This document shows positions 14,490 to 24,215 of a stretch of DNA of 32,576 bases, piece after piece. The translations under genes were made by a program, and so were the position numbers. Source of the DNA: an uncultured Lachnospiraceae bacterium (GTDB taxonomy: Bacteria > Bacillota > Clostridia > Lachnospirales > Lachnospiraceae); assembly GCA_947591245.1 (NCBI GenBank), contig CANQCY010000021.1, forward strand, positions 1 to 32,576, read 5' to 3'. Numbering within the stretch: position 1 is the first letter of the stretch; the number at the start of each line of letters is the position of its first letter. A model generated the notes under the pieces. The model made no database searches, had not been told where the DNA came from, and saw only the letters and a list, made by a program, of their open reading frames with translations.

Positions 14490-16157
14490 ATGGATTTACA
14501 AAAAATGTCGTTGAAAGAACTCAGGGAGATGGCGAAAGAGAAAGGCCTTTCCGGAATATCCGGGCTGCGAAAGGCAGACCTTATTCATGAGATTGAGAAA
14601 TTATTAAATTCCGGTTTGCGTACAGAAGCCGAATCCGGCGTTCCGAAAAAAAGAGCGAGGACATCTCCGGCGAAGGAAGTGAAGGCGGCAAAAGAGGTAA
14701 AGAAAGAGCAAGCGGAAAAAAAGAAACAGGCCTATACATACGCGCCAAATCATGGCGGCGGTGAAAGGTTTCATTCAAAAACCCAGTCGGGCGCATCCAA
14801 TACAGATTTCCGAAAACATGAAAATAAGCAGGAAACAAAATATGAGCAGAAGCATGAACAGAAACATGAGCAGAAACATGAGCAGCGGCACGATGCAAGG
14901 CAGGGGACGGGCTCAGAGCCGCAGCAGCATTACAAGACAATCGAGGATGTTGTGAAGTCAGGGCTGATCACGATTGCGAAGGACCGACAGGTCACGGATG
15001 TTCACCCGACGGAGATTAAAGAGCTGGACAGCGGTATTACGAAACGGGGAATACTTGAAATCATGCCGGAGGGGTACGGCTTTATCCGGTGCGACAATTT
15101 CCTTCCCGGTGAAAATGACGTTTATGTATCGCCGGCATTTTTGCGCAGATTCGGGCTCCGGACGGGAGATATTATCGAGGGAAATCTTCGCGTCAAGACC
15201 CAGAATGAGAAATTCAGCGCGCTTCTTTATATGAAGAAAGTGAATGAACTGCCGATCACATATCTTGCCCACAGAAATAAATTTGAAGATCTTACGCCTG
15301 TTTTTCCAAATGAAAGAATACATCTTGAGACGCCGAATTCCGGTGTTTCTATGAGGATGCTTGACCTGATCGCTCCGATCGGCAAGGGACAGCGCGGAAT
15401 GATCGTCTCCCAGCCGAAGACGGGGAAAACGACGCTTCTCAAGCAGGTTGCGGGCGCGATCACGAAAAACTATCCGGAGATGCATCTTCTCATTCTGCTC
15501 ATCGATGAGCGTCCGGAGGAAGTTACGGATATTAAAGAATCCATTGAGGGTGAGAAGGTTGACGTTATCTATTCTACATTTGACGAATTGCCGGAAAACC
15601 ACAAAAGGGTTTCCGAAATGGTGATAGAACGTGCGAAGCGTCTTGTAGAAGGCGGTGACGACGTTGTCGTTCTCCTTGACAGCATAACGAGGCTTGCTCG
15701 CGCGTATAACCTTACTGTTACGCCGAGCGGCCGTACGCTTTCCGGCGGCTTGGATCCGGCGGCGCTTCATATGCCGAAAAGATTTTTCGGTGCGGCAAGA
15801 AATATGAGGGAGGGCGGAAGCCTTACCGTGCTGGCTACTGCGCTGGTCGATACCGGAAGCAGGATGGATGATGTTGTTTTTGAGGAATTTAAGGGAACAG
15901 GAAACATGGAGCTCGTGTTAGATCGCCATTTATCGGAAAAGAGGGTGTTTCCGGCGATCGATATACAGAAATCCAGCACGAGGCGGGAGGATCTTCTTTT
16001 AAGCCAGAGCGAGCTGGAGGCAGTCTTTCTGATGAGGAAGGCGCTGGGGAGCGGCTCCAACACGGAAAACAATCTCGAGCAGATTATAAACCTGTTCCGA
16101 AGGACGAAAAATAACAGGGAATTTATTGAAACGATAAAAAAAATAAAGCTTCATTAG
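14490..16157 (+). CDS. rho: Transcription termination factor Rho with extended N-terminal insert
   Basis: Rho is the hexameric RNA-dependent ATPase that ends transcription. Residues 1-45 form the Rho N-terminal helical domain ([20 protein letters not shown]). A cold-shock-type RNA-binding domain follows at about 180-250 ([20 protein letters not shown]), then the ATPase core. The core has Walker A QPKTGKTT (308-315), [12 protein letters not shown], Walker [14 protein letters not shown] and the R-loop region [18 protein letters not shown]. Between the first two domains lies a charged, low-complexity insert (about 46-150) with a perfect Lys-His-Glu-Gln-like tetrapeptide repeat. Such inserts occur in some Firmicute and Actinobacterial Rho proteins and can add RNA contacts. 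A GAAAGGA ribosome site precedes the start. Confidence 0.95.
   Translation: MDLQKMSLKELREMAKEKGLSGISGLRKADLIHEIEKLLNSGLRTEAESGVPKKRARTSPAKEVKAAKEVKKEQAEKKKQAYTYAPNHGGGERFHSKTQSGASNTDFRKHENKQETKYEQKHEQKHEQKHEQRHDARQGTGSEPQQHYKTIEDVVKSGLITIAKDRQVTDVHPTEIKELDSGITKRGILEIMPEGYGFIRCDNFLPGENDVYVSPAFLRRFGLRTGDIIEGNLRVKTQNEKFSALLYMKKVNELPITYLAHRNKFEDLTPVFPNERIHLETPNSGVSMRMLDLIAPIGKGQRGMIVSQPKTGKTTLLKQVAGAITKNYPEMHLLILLIDERPEEVTDIKESIEGEKVDVIYSTFDELPENHKRVSEMVIERAKRLVEGGDDVVVLLDSITRLARAYNLTVTPSGRTLSGGLDPAALHMPKRFFGAARNMREGGSLTVLATALVDTGSRMDDVVFEEFKGTGNMELVLDRHLSEKRVFPAIDIQKSSTRREDLLLSQSELEAVFLMRKALGSGSNTENNLEQIINLFRRTKNNREFIETIKKIKLH
14838..14885 (+). repeat. 12-bp tandem repeat within rho, four copies
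   Basis: Four consecutive 12-bp units of the type AAA-CAT-GAG-CAG encode K(Y/H)EQ, residues 117-132; a degenerate fifth unit (CGG-CAC-GAT) follows. The last two full copies are identical in DNA and the others differ at one to three bases. Such a repeat can gain or lose units by slippage without breaking the frame. Confidence 0.85.
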
Positions 16158-16164
16158 AAAAAGC

Positions 16165-16193
16165 TTGCATTTTGTGAAAAAGCATGTTACAAT
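16165..16193 (+). promoter_or_regulatory. Promoter of rpmE
   Basis: TTGCAT (16165-16170) and TACAAT (16188-16193) are separated by exactly 17 bp, right after the rho stop codon and about 60 bp before the rpmE start. It lets L31 be made independently of rho. Confidence 0.75.
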
Positions 16194-16251
16194 GAGAAAG
16201 CTGATTTTAAAAAAGAAAAATATTTATTAATATGTAGTGAGGTGAAAATAC

Positions 16252-16452
16252 ATGAGAGAGGGAATCCACCCGGAATATTACCAGGCAAAGGTCGTTTGCA
16301 ACTGTGGTAATGAGTTCGTAACAGGTTCAACGAAGCAGGATATTCATGTTGAAGTATGTTCAAAATGCCATCCATTCTACACTGGCCAGCAGAAGTCCAT
16401 GGCAGCTCGTGGTGCGATTGATAAGTTCAATCGCAGATATGGCTTAAAATAA
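16252..16452 (+). CDS. rpmE: 50S ribosomal protein L31, zinc-binding type
   Basis: The 66-residue protein starts MREGIHPEY and has four zinc-ligand cysteines: Cys16 and Cys18 (VCNCGN), and Cys36 and Cys39 ([11 protein letters not shown]). It is therefore the zinc-containing C+ form, as opposed to the zinc-free paralogue many bacteria switch to under zinc starvation. It sits on the large ribosomal subunit and bridges to the small one. GAGGTG lies eight bases before the start. Its place directly after rho is widely conserved in Firmicutes. Confidence 0.97.
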   Translation: MREGIHPEYYQAKVVCNCGNEFVTGSTKQDIHVEVCSKCHPFYTGQQKSMAARGAIDKFNRRYGLK

Positions 16453-16474
16453 GCAGTTTATGAACGCATAGCGG

Positions 16475-16517
16475 CTCCGCAGGTCTCTGTATGGAAAATG
16501 TATTGAGAACTGCGGAG
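16475..16517 (+). promoter_or_regulatory. Strong hairpin between rpmE and yqhQ
   Basis: CTCCGCAG (16475-16482) and CTGCGGAG (16510-16517) pair perfectly. One G/A mismatch later, TCTC (16484-16487) pairs with GAGA (16505-16508), leaving a 17-nt loop. The sequence after the stem is TTGTTGC, a poor U tract. It could be a leaky terminator or an mRNA end/processing hairpin that sets L31 output above that of the downstream genes. Confidence 0.6.
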
Positions 16518-16549
16518 TTGTTGCATATAAACGATGTGAGGTTAGATAT

Positions 16550-17644
16550 ATGAGATATTCGGGAATTGGCGGTCAGGCAGTCATTGAAGGGGTAATGATG
16601 AGAAACGCCGACAAATATGCTGTGTCGGTACGCACGCCGGAAGGGACGATTGAGACAAAGGTAAATCGGCACAAAAGCCTGAAGGATAAGTACGCCTTTT
16701 TCGGTTTTCCGGTGATACGCGGTATTGTCGCGTTTGTGGAATCGCTGACCATGGGCATTCAGACGCTGAATTATTCTGCCGCTATATGGGAAGAGGAAGA
16801 AGAACGTGAAGAGAAGGAAAAGGCAGACGGAAAGAAAACGGATGGGAAAAAAGAAAAAGCGGAAGGATTGTGGATGGGGCTTGTTGTGATGCTGGCGGTC
16901 ATTCTTGCCATCAGCCTTTTTGTGCTGCTTCCGTTCTTTGTATCCGAGCTTCTGTCAAAATCAATTCGCTCGATTCAGCTGAGGGGATTAATCGAAGGCG
17001 TGATCCGCGTGCTGCTGTTCGTCGGTTATGTAAAGGCTATTTCCTATATGCAGGATATAAAGCGCGTTTTCATGTATCATGGGGCGGAGCATAAATGTAT
17101 AAACTGCTTGGAAAACGGGCATGAGCTTACGGTCGAAAATGCAAAGAGGCAGACGACGGTTCATAAGCGCTGCGGAACCAGTTTTATGCTCGTCGTCATG
17201 TTTGTCAGTATTTTGTTTTTTATGTTCATTTCGTTAGATAATATCTGGCTTCGCATGGTTCTGCGCATTCTGCTGATACCGTTGGTTGCGGGGCTTTCGT
17301 ATGAGTTTATTATGTTTGCGGGAAAGAGCGGGAGTACGGTGATGGCTGTGCTCAGCGCGCCGGGATTGTGGCTTCAGTCGCTGACGACGAAAGAACCGGA
17401 TGCGGATATGCTGGAAGTGGCGATTGCGTCAGTGGAAGCTGTTTTTGACTGGAAACAGTTTTTGAAAGACGGAACAGAGGCAGCCCAGACGCCGCAGAAG
17501 CCGGTGAAAGAAAAGGAACGGCAGCCTTCTGATTTCGAGGTTCTGGAAGTGGATGATGAGGAAGATGACGAGATTCTTAAGGCGCTGGATCGATATTTTG
17601 ATGATGAGGGGAAAACGGCTGCGGATGGGAACGAGCCAAAATGA
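16550..17644 (+). CDS. yqhQ: YqhQ-like DUF1385 membrane protein
   Basis: The 364-residue protein opens with GIGGQAVIEGVMMR, the DUF1385 signature. It has conserved polar clusters MYHGAEHKCINCLENG and VHKRCGTSFM between membrane helices; hydrophobic segments lie at about 105-130, 145-160, 215-235 and 240-262. The clustered His, Glu and Cys suggest metal binding, but the biochemical role is unknown. An acidic/lysine-rich loop (about 82-105) and an acidic tail (330-355) flank the core. GTGAGGT precedes the start, and the stop overlaps the prmC start as ATGA, so the two are coupled. DUF1385 next to prmC and prfA is common in clostridia. Confidence 0.88.
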   Translation: MRYSGIGGQAVIEGVMMRNADKYAVSVRTPEGTIETKVNRHKSLKDKYAFFGFPVIRGIVAFVESLTMGIQTLNYSAAIWEEEEEREEKEKADGKKTDGKKEKAEGLWMGLVVMLAVILAISLFVLLPFFVSELLSKSIRSIQLRGLIEGVIRVLLFVGYVKAISYMQDIKRVFMYHGAEHKCINCLENGHELTVENAKRQTTVHKRCGTSFMLVVMFVSILFFMFISLDNIWLRMVLRILLIPLVAGLSYEFIMFAGKSGSTVMAVLSAPGLWLQSLTTKEPDADMLEVAIASVEAVFDWKQFLKDGTEAAQTPQKPVKEKERQPSDFEVLEVDDEEDDEILKALDRYFDDEGKTAADGNEPK

Positions 17645-18519
17645 CGATCGAACAAATGATGAAATGGGGAACGGAGGAGCTTGCGCAGGCGGGGGTGCCG
17701 GAGGCGGAATTGAGCGCATGGTACCTGCTTCGCGCATGTTTTGAGCAAAGGCGGCGCCCTGACGTCCGGGATTTTAGCAGAAGCGATTATTTTCTGCGAA
17801 AAGAAGAAACGGCGCCGGACGAACGGAAGCGGGAATATCGCGAATGGATTGAGAGAAGAAAGAAAAGGGAACCGCTGGAGTACATTACCGGTTATACCGA
17901 ATTTATGGGATTACCGTTTTTCGTAAATGAAAATGTACTGATTCCGCGCCAGGATACGGAGACGCTTGTAGAAGAAATTTATCCGATGTGCGAGGGAAAG
18001 CGCGTGCTTGACATGTGTACCGGTTCCGGCTGCATCGGCCTCAGCATTGCTGCGTTTGGCAGGCCGTCCCGCATTGTGTTGTCTGATGTTTCTGCGGAAG
18101 CGCTTTGTGTGGCGGAGAAAAATTGGAGGCATATTTTAAAACAGGATGAGTATCGGCTTTCATCGGAAGTCGTATTTATTTGTGGAGATTTGTTTGACGG
18201 GATCGAGGGAACCTATGATGTGATTGTGTCGAATCCGCCGTATATTGAAGCGGACGCCATATCCGGACTGATGCCGGAAGTCAGGGATTTTGAACCTGTT
18301 TTGGCGTTGAACGGCGGCGGAGACGGACTGGATTTTTATCGCAGGATTATTTCAGCAGCTCCGCAGTATTTGAGTCCAGAGGGAATGCTTTGTATGGAAA
18401 TCGGTTACAATCAGGGTGAAAGCGTGCCTGACCTTATGCGGGAGCATGGCTTTGAGGATGTCGGGATCAAAAAGGATCTTGTCGGTAACGACAGAATTGT
18501 TAGTGGAAGAAAGGGTTAA
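17641..18519 (+). CDS. prmC: Release factor glutamine methyltransferase
   Basis: PrmC methylates the Gln of the GGQ motif in release factors, using SAM. This 292-residue protein has the family layout: a helical N-terminal domain (1-90), then the linker [27 protein letters not shown]. The SAM loop is [10 protein letters not shown] and the catalytic NPPY is at 198-201. The substrate gene prfA begins five bases after its stop, which is strong context support. The PRQDTE segment differs by one residue from the commonest PRPDTE. Confidence 0.93.
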   Translation: MTIEQMMKWGTEELAQAGVPEAELSAWYLLRACFEQRRRPDVRDFSRSDYFLRKEETAPDERKREYREWIERRKKREPLEYITGYTEFMGLPFFVNENVLIPRQDTETLVEEIYPMCEGKRVLDMCTGSGCIGLSIAAFGRPSRIVLSDVSAEALCVAEKNWRHILKQDEYRLSSEVVFICGDLFDGIEGTYDVIVSNPPYIEADAISGLMPEVRDFEPVLALNGGGDGLDFYRRIISAAPQYLSPEGMLCMEIGYNQGESVPDLMREHGFEDVGIKKDLVGNDRIVSGRKG

Positions 18520-18524
18520 TTGGT

Positions 18525-19598
18525 ATGTTTGATAGATTGGATGATACGCTGCTTCGCTATGAAGAGGTGCTCAATGAGCTGAGCGAACCGGATGTGCTGA
18601 ACGATCAGAACCGCTATCAGAGGTTGATGAAAGAGCAGGCGGATTTGGAGCCGGTTGTCACAAAGTACAAAGAGTATAAGGCGGCAAAGGACGGAATTGC
18701 AGATAGTCTGGCGATTTTAGAGGAAGAAAACGACGAGGAGATGCGGGAGCTTGCAAAAGAAGAACTGAACGAGTGCAAGGCGAGTCTGGAAGAAATTGAG
18801 CGGGAGCTGCGCATACTTCTTCTTCCTAAAGACCCGAATGATGATAAAAACGTGATTGTAGAAATACGCGGCGGTGCGGGCGGAGATGAGGCGGCTTTGT
18901 TTGCTGCCGACTTGTACCGGATGTACTGCAAGTACGCCGAACGGAATCACTGGAAAATCGATATGATGAATTCCAATGAAAACGGAATCGGCGGTTTTAA
19001 GGAAGTTGTTTTTATGATAAACGGTTCCGGCGCATATTCCAAATTGAAATACGAGAGCGGCGTCCACCGGGTTCAGAGAATCCCTACGACAGAGTCCGGC
19101 GGTCGGATTCATACGTCTACGGCGACGGTTGCGATCATGCCGGAGGTGGAAGAGGTCGAGGTCGAGATCGACATGAACGACTGCAAATTTGATGTGTTCC
19201 GCGCGTCAGGAAACGGCGGACAGTGTGTAAATACAACTGATTCGGCAGTGCGCCTGACCCATATTCCGACGGGGATCGTCGTGTCCTGCCAGGATGAAAA
19301 ATCCCAGCTGAAAAATAAGGATAAGGCGCTGAAGGTTCTCCGCGCGCGCCTGTATGAACTCGAGCGCGCCAAAGCCCATGATGAGGAGGCGGAGAATCGG
19401 AGGAGCCAGATCGGAACCGGCGACCGATCCGAGAAGATACGAACGTACAATTACCCGCAGGGAAGGGTGACCGATCACCGGATCAAGCTGACGCTGCATC
19501 GTCTGGATGCGATTATAGACGGTGATTTGAGCGAGGTGATCGACAGCTTGATTGCTGCCGATCAGGCGGCGAAGCTGGCGAAAATGAATGAGAAATAA
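18525..19598 (+). CDS. prfA: Peptide chain release factor 1
   Basis: RF1 reads UAA and UAG stop codons and triggers peptide release. The GGQ motif is at 231-233 ([15 protein letters not shown]). The segment [20 protein letters not shown] carries Pro-x-Thr, the RF1-type anticodon tripeptide; RF2 would have SPF. The length of 357 is standard. It is followed after 40 bp by a GreA-like gene on the same strand. Confidence 0.96.
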   Translation: MFDRLDDTLLRYEEVLNELSEPDVLNDQNRYQRLMKEQADLEPVVTKYKEYKAAKDGIADSLAILEEENDEEMRELAKEELNECKASLEEIERELRILLLPKDPNDDKNVIVEIRGGAGGDEAALFAADLYRMYCKYAERNHWKIDMMNSNENGIGGFKEVVFMINGSGAYSKLKYESGVHRVQRIPTTESGGRIHTSTATVAIMPEVEEVEVEIDMNDCKFDVFRASGNGGQCVNTTDSAVRLTHIPTGIVVSCQDEKSQLKNKDKALKVLRARLYELERAKAHDEEAENRRSQIGTGDRSEKIRTYNYPQGRVTDHRIKLTLHRLDAIIDGDLSEVIDSLIAADQAAKLAKMNEK

Positions 19599-19638
19599 GG
19601 GGAATCCGCAGAGTTTTTGTTTTAGAGGAATTGATGAT

Positions 19639-20139
19639 ATGAATGATAGGCTGACAAAAAAAGATATTGAGAAAATGGAAAAGGAGATCGAGCACAGAAA
19701 GCTGGTGGTGAGGAAAGAGGCGCTTGAGGATGTGAAAGAGGCGAGGGCGCACGGAGACTTGAGCGAAAATTTTGAATATAAAGCAGCAAAAAAATTCAAA
19801 AATGAAAACGAGAGCAGGATAAGGTACTTGGAGCGTATGGTGAAAACCGCGCATATTGTGGAGGATGACTCGCGGGAAGACGAGGCGGGGTTAAACGATA
19901 CCGTAACAGTGTTTATCGAAGACGAAGAGTGCGAAGAAGAGTATAAGATCGTGACGACGGTGAGAAGCAATGCGTTGAAAAATATGATAAGCATTGAATC
20001 TCCGCTGGGAAAAGCGCTCCTCAAGCGCCGCGTGGGAGAGCGGAGTTATGTCTCCGTCAATGAAAAGACCGGATATTATGTTCAGATCCGCAAAATCAGG
20101 AAGAGCGACGATGAGTCGGAGGATATAAACCGGTTTTAG
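19639..20139 (+). CDS. GreA/GreB-family transcript cleavage factor
   Basis: The 166-residue protein has an N-terminal coiled coil (about 5-75) whose tip carries Asp40 and Glu43 in ARAHGDLSENFEYKAAK. These are the acidic residues that GreA inserts into the RNA polymerase secondary channel. The C-terminal FKBP-like half contains ESPLGKALLKRRVGE. It should rescue backtracked polymerase. The middle is more acidic and diverged than in typical GreA, so it may be a paralogue rather than the main copy. The start at 19639 follows GAGGA; the upstream extension to 19588 overlaps prfA and has no ribosome site. Confidence 0.85.
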   Translation: MNDRLTKKDIEKMEKEIEHRKLVVRKEALEDVKEARAHGDLSENFEYKAAKKFKNENESRIRYLERMVKTAHIVEDDSREDEAGLNDTVTVFIEDEECEEEYKIVTTVRSNALKNMISIESPLGKALLKRRVGERSYVSVNEKTGYYVQIRKIRKSDDESEDINRF

Positions 20140-20204
20140 CCTGTCATAAAAAATCCGTCCCCGTCATATATTGAAATGTGGTGATTAACCGGGGAGGATA
20201 GAGC

Positions 20205-20744
20205 ATGTATTTTTTTGAATTTTTAAAAAGCCGGAGGAAAAAGGCAGCGTTATTTTTTCTTGCCGGCTTTTTTGCTGGCGGAATACTATATTATCTCTGT
20301 CGGGAGCCGGCGGGGGAGTCATTGGCTGCCTTGGAAGAAAATATGGCTTTGTGGGCATCGGAGGAACAGGATTTTTTGTCGGTGTTTTTGTTTATTTTGT
20401 GGGAACGGGGCAAGGTTTTTTCTGTAACATGGCTCGCCGGGCATACAAAAATCTGCAAAGCGTATATATGCGCTTTTATTGTTTATGTCGGCATTCAGTC
20501 CGGTTTCCTCTTTTTCTTTTTTGTGACGATGCGGGGAGCGAATGGGATTCTGTACTGGCTGGCGTCAGGATTTCCGCATCTTCTGGTATTTGCGCCCTTG
20601 TATGCGTATTCGTTCTATCGCGTTTGTGAATGCCGTCGGGATCGGGTGATGCCGGCGGCGGTATTTGTGATCGCGTGTTTTGCGGCGGGGTGCGCGCTGG
20701 AGGCCAGGTTTAACATTCCTCTGATGCGATGGATGTACGGATGA
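20205..20744 (+). CDS. Small multi-pass membrane protein, possibly SpoIIM-like
   Basis: This 179-residue protein has hydrophobic segments at about 15-32, 57-75, 86-108, 113-135 and 147-165. Short basic ends and one Cys/Arg-rich turn (VCECRRDR) also stand out. The segment WLASGFPHLLVFAPLYAYSF recalls the PHG/PQ-type region of SpoIIM (DUF95) proteins, which act with SpoIIP and SpoIID in engulfment during sporulation. The similarity is loose, so the name is tentative. GGGGAGG precedes the start. It lies 65 bp after the GreA-like gene and 110 bp before the Gld-like operon. Confidence 0.5.
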   Translation: MYFFEFLKSRRKKAALFFLAGFFAGGILYYLCREPAGESLAALEENMALWASEEQDFLSVFLFILWERGKVFSVTWLAGHTKICKAYICAFIVYVGIQSGFLFFFFVTMRGANGILYWLASGFPHLLVFAPLYAYSFYRVCECRRDRVMPAAVFVIACFAAGCALEARFNIPLMRWMYG

Positions 20745-20854
20745 GTTTTTGCGCCGTTTGTTCACAGTTTGGTAACATTAAGATAGTACAATGAGTGAGT
20801 GTGTGAAAATCGGCGTTGATTTTCGATGATTGTATAAAACAGGAGGGTCATATT

Positions 20855-21880
20855 TTGATAGAAGTAAAAAACTTAGTGAAGCGATATGGAAACCGAAATG
20901 TCGTAGATCATCTCAGCTTTACGATTGACAAGGGTCAAATCGTTGGTTTTCTCGGCCCAAACGGCGCGGGCAAGTCTACAACTATGAATATCATTACCGG
21001 CTATCTGGCGGCGACGGAAGGAACCGTTCTCGTAAATGGGTATGATATTTATGAAGAGCCGGAGAAGGTAAAGGAGTGTATCGGGTATCTCCCGGAGCAG
21101 CCGCCGCTTTATCCGGATATGAGGGTGAGGGAGTATTTGAATTTTGTGGCGGATTTGAAACGCGTGAAAAAGAGCGGCCGTGAGAAAATGCTCCGAAGCA
21201 TTATGCTGTCAACGAGGATTGTCGATGTGTCGGAGCGTTTGATCAAGCATCTTTCCAAAGGATATAAGCAGAGAGTCGGGCTGGCTGGCGCGATGGTCGG
21301 GGATCCGGATGTGCTCATTTTGGACGAGCCGACAGTAGGGCTCGATCCGAAGCAGATTATTGAGATCCGCGACCTGATCCGGGAACTCAGCAAGAACCAT
21401 ACGATATTTCTCAGCTCTCATATTATGCAGGAGGTTAGCGCAGTCTGCAACCGGATCATGATTATCAATCAGGGAAAACTTATTTTGTCTGAAACGCCTG
21501 AAAATATCCCAAATCATATTGTCCAGACAAATGATCTTACGCTGAAGGTGAAGGGAAACAAGGATCTGATCAACAGCCTTGTGGACAGGCTGGAGTGTAC
21601 GGAACGTTCCGAAGTATTGGATACGGCGGAAGAGGGGATTTATCAGGTAGAGATTTCAAATCCGTTGGACAGGGATATCCGCGAAGAGGCGTTTTATCTG
21701 TTCGCCGATGCGAAGTGTCCGATCTTTGAGATGTCCAATAACGTTCCAACGCTTGAAGAGGCGTTCCTCCGGCTGACCGGTGAGGGAACGCGGCAGTATG
21801 GCGGGAAGCGTTCGAAGAATGAAAAAAAGAAAAAACAGGAAGTGCAGAATAAAGATGCAGAGGAGGAGGAAACATGTTAG
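20855..21880 (+). CDS. ABC-2 type transporter ATPase, GldA-like (TTG start)
   Basis: The 341-residue ATPase has Walker A GPNGAGKST (34-42), a signature-like LSKGYKQRVGLAGAMVG, Walker B VLILDEPTVGLDP and an H-loop in FLSSHIMQEV. A C-terminal domain and a Lys/Glu-rich tail follow. The start is TTG at 20855: AGGAGG sits eight bases before it, and any longer frame would have to translate through that site. A diverged promoter with TACAAT at 20787-20792 may drive it. The stop overlaps the permease start by seven bases. With the next three genes it forms a GldA/GldF/GldG/DUF4340 set whose substrate is unknown in Firmicutes. Confidence 0.9.
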   Translation: MIEVKNLVKRYGNRNVVDHLSFTIDKGQIVGFLGPNGAGKSTTMNIITGYLAATEGTVLVNGYDIYEEPEKVKECIGYLPEQPPLYPDMRVREYLNFVADLKRVKKSGREKMLRSIMLSTRIVDVSERLIKHLSKGYKQRVGLAGAMVGDPDVLILDEPTVGLDPKQIIEIRDLIRELSKNHTIFLSSHIMQEVSAVCNRIMIINQGKLILSETPENIPNHIVQTNDLTLKVKGNKDLINSLVDRLECTERSEVLDTAEEGIYQVEISNPLDRDIREEAFYLFADAKCPIFEMSNNVPTLEEAFLRLTGEGTRQYGGKRSKNEKKKKQEVQNKDAEEEETC

Positions 21881-22761
21881 CAGTCTATAAAAAAGAGTTA
21901 AGAACATATTTTACATCAGTGATCGGATGGGTATTTATCGCTTTTATGCTCGTGTTAGTGGGATTGTATTTTATGATATTTAACCTGATGTACGGATATA
22001 CGAATTTTTCCTATGTCTTTCAGGGGATACAGATGTTTTTCGTCCTCCTCCTCGTACCGGTGCTGACGATGAGGATTGTGGCGGAGGAAAACCGCCAGAA
22101 GACGGATCAGCTTTTATATACGTCGCCGGTTTCGATTTCAAAGATTATTGTCGGAAAATATTTGGCGCTGATATCGCTGTTTGGCATTTCGATGCTTATC
22201 GTCTGTATTTACCCGCTCATTTTATCCGGGCTTGTAAAAGAGGCGGCTACCGGAACGGAAAGCGTGGATTTTGCGATTGCGTATGGAAGCGCCCTTGGTT
22301 TCTTTCTTCTTGGTTCGGCATACATTGCGATCGGGATGTTTATCTCTTCCCTGACGGAAAGCCAGGTGATCGCGGCGGTGGCTTCAGGAGTGATTATGAT
22401 ATTTACGTATCTGATGGGCAGTCTTGCCACTCTTCTTCCGTCTGACCACACATTTGTTTTTTGCTTTTTTGCGGTTCTGATCGCAGTAGCGGCTGTCGGA
22501 CTTAATTTTTGGATACACAACGTATGGGTATCGGCTTTGACGGGTATTATAGCCGAAGCTGTGCTGACCGCGTTCTTTATCTTGAAGACAGAGGCGTTTG
22601 ACGGTTTGTTAAAGAGCGCGCTGGATTCCATATCGGTTGTAGAGAGATATGACAATTTTCTACTTGGCATTTTTGATGTGAGCGCGCTTATTTATTATGT
22701 GAGCGTCAGTTTTCTGTTTGTATTCATCACAATACAGCGGATTAAAAAGCAACGGGTATAA
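21874..22761 (+). CDS. ABC-2 type permease, GldF-like
   Basis: The 295-residue protein has six predicted membrane helices. It starts MLAVYKKELRTYFTS, the short amphipathic N-terminus typical of ABC-2 permeases. The segment VLTMRIVAEENRQKTDQLLY between helices two and three, followed by SPVSISKIIVGKYLA, is the family's coupling and conserved region. It should form the membrane channel for the GldA-like ATPase encoded just upstream. GAGGAGG precedes the start and lies within the end of the ATPase gene. The next gene begins 17 bp after the stop. Confidence 0.88.
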   Translation: MLAVYKKELRTYFTSVIGWVFIAFMLVLVGLYFMIFNLMYGYTNFSYVFQGIQMFFVLLLVPVLTMRIVAEENRQKTDQLLYTSPVSISKIIVGKYLALISLFGISMLIVCIYPLILSGLVKEAATGTESVDFAIAYGSALGFFLLGSAYIAIGMFISSLTESQVIAAVASGVIMIFTYLMGSLATLLPSDHTFVFCFFAVLIAVAAVGLNFWIHNVWVSALTGIIAEAVLTAFFILKTEAFDGLLKSALDSISVVERYDNFLLGIFDVSALIYYVSVSFLFVFITIQRIKKQRV

Positions 22762-22778
22762 TGAACGGAGGCAGAGAG

Positions 22779-24215
22779 ATGAAGGGATTAAAAAATAGTT
22801 TTTCAAGCCGCAGATTTAAGATGGGCGGATACCAGACGCTTGTAATGGCGATCGTGATCGTGCTTGTTATGATTTTGAATCTTGTTGTGAAGAAACTGGA
22901 TATTACGATAGATCTGAGCAGCGACCAGAAGTACACGCTGACGGAGGATTCCAAAAAGGTCGCAGAAAACGTGAAAGATTCGATTAAGATGTATTATATG
23001 TGTTCGGAAGGCAGCGAGAACGTCATGATCGAAAAGGTGGTAAACCAGTACGATGGTCTCGGCAATATTGAAGTCATTCAGAAAGATCCGGTTATTTACC
23101 CGGCTTTTGCAAAGCAGTATACCGAAGAAGAAATCTCCGCAAACGACGTCATCGTAGTAAATGAGACGAAGGACAGAAACGAGCTCGTAAAAAGTTCGGC
23201 AATGGTCGTTCAGGGTATGGAGTATACGTCTTATTCCGCTACGTATACGCTGGATGCAGAGGGACAGCTGACCGCGGCGCTTCAGAAATTGACGTCCGAG
23301 GCGGGAGTCAAGCTGTATTATACTTCAGGGCACAATGAGGCCCCGCTCAATGACAGTTTCACTGACCTTATGACTAAGTCAAACATTGATTTTCAGGAGT
23401 TTGCGACGGCGTCGGCGTCCGCTGTGCCGGAGGACTGTGATGTATTGATGGTTAATGCGCCGCAGTATGATTTCAGCGAGAATGAGTATAAATGCATTTC
23501 CGAATATTTGAAAAATGGCGGAAAGGCATTGTTTTTCCTCAATGCGCTGACGGCGGAAAAGATGACGAATTATGAAAAGCTTTTGTCGGATTACGGCGTG
23601 GATATCGCAGAGGGGTATGTGTGCGATGTAGAGGGCGCCATGAATAGAGAGTACCCGCACCTTCTGACGCCGGCTGTGCAGGAACATGATATTACGGCGG
23701 ATGTGGCGGACAAGGACGTTGTCGTGCCGGTCAGCAAAGGCATGACCGTACAGAGCGACGTAAGAAGCACGCTTACGGTTACGCCGTTGCTGCAGACGAC
23801 GGATTCTGCCTTTTCCAAAACCGATTTAACGTCGGATAACCTGTCGGTCAAGGAAGAAAATGATATTGACGGGCCGTTCAGCGTGGGTCTGGCGATCAAA
23901 GACGCGTATACCGAAAATACGAAAGGGGCGGGCAATGCTACGGAAATCGTAGCGTTTGGCGCCGGCGATATGGCAGCTGCGGATTTTATCGCTACAAACC
24001 AGTTTGGAAACCGTACAATGCTTCTGAACACGATTTCTTATTTGTCCGGAGAGGAAACGACTACGCTCGCAATTCCAAAGAGAAGCCTGGATGAAGAAAC
24101 GGTAGCGATCGAACAGGGAGACCGTATTTTCTTTACCGTATTGCTCGTTGTTCTCATTCCGCTGGCTCTTTTGGCAGCCGGATTTGTGATTTGGTTTCGA
24201 AGGAGGAAAAACTGA
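22779..24215 (+). CDS. GldG-family ABC transporter auxiliary protein
   Basis: The 478-residue protein has one N-terminal membrane helix (about 18-37), a large outside domain and a C-terminal helix (about 447-470) ending in RRRKN. The outside domain contains YTLTEDSKKVAENVKDSIKM, a central VKLYYTSGHNEAPLNDSF and VLMVNAPQYDFSENEYKCIS, matching the GldG/ABC_transp_aux layout. In Bacteroidetes, GldG works with GldA and GldF in gliding and secretion; here it is presumably an auxiliary subunit of the same ABC-2 complex. Start 22779 is preferred because GGAGG sits seven bases before it. Its stop and the next start overlap by one base (TGATG). Confidence 0.87.
   Translation: MKGLKNSFSSRRFKMGGYQTLVMAIVIVLVMILNLVVKKLDITIDLSSDQKYTLTEDSKKVAENVKDSIKMYYMCSEGSENVMIEKVVNQYDGLGNIEVIQKDPVIYPAFAKQYTEEEISANDVIVVNETKDRNELVKSSAMVVQGMEYTSYSATYTLDAEGQLTAALQKLTSEAGVKLYYTSGHNEAPLNDSFTDLMTKSNIDFQEFATASASAVPEDCDVLMVNAPQYDFSENEYKCISEYLKNGGKALFFLNALTAEKMTNYEKLLSDYGVDIAEGYVCDVEGAMNREYPHLLTPAVQEHDITADVADKDVVVPVSKGMTVQSDVRSTLTVTPLLQTTDSAFSKTDLTSDNLSVKEENDIDGPFSVGLAIKDAYTENTKGAGNATEIVAFGAGDMAAADFIATNQFGNRTMLLNTISYLSGEETTTLAIPKRSLDEETVAIEQGDRIFFTVLLVVLIPLALLAAGFVIWFRRRKN

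Noticed and set aside
14958-15770. 270-codon leftward open frame opposite rho
   Set aside because: Rho is unambiguous on the other strand; the frame is basic, lacks family features and has no ribosome site.
19206-20024. 272-codon leftward open frame, Ser/Phe-rich, opposite prfA and the GreA-like gene
   Set aside because: Ser/Phe/Leu richness is what the complement of Lys/Glu-rich coding produces; both sense genes are certain.
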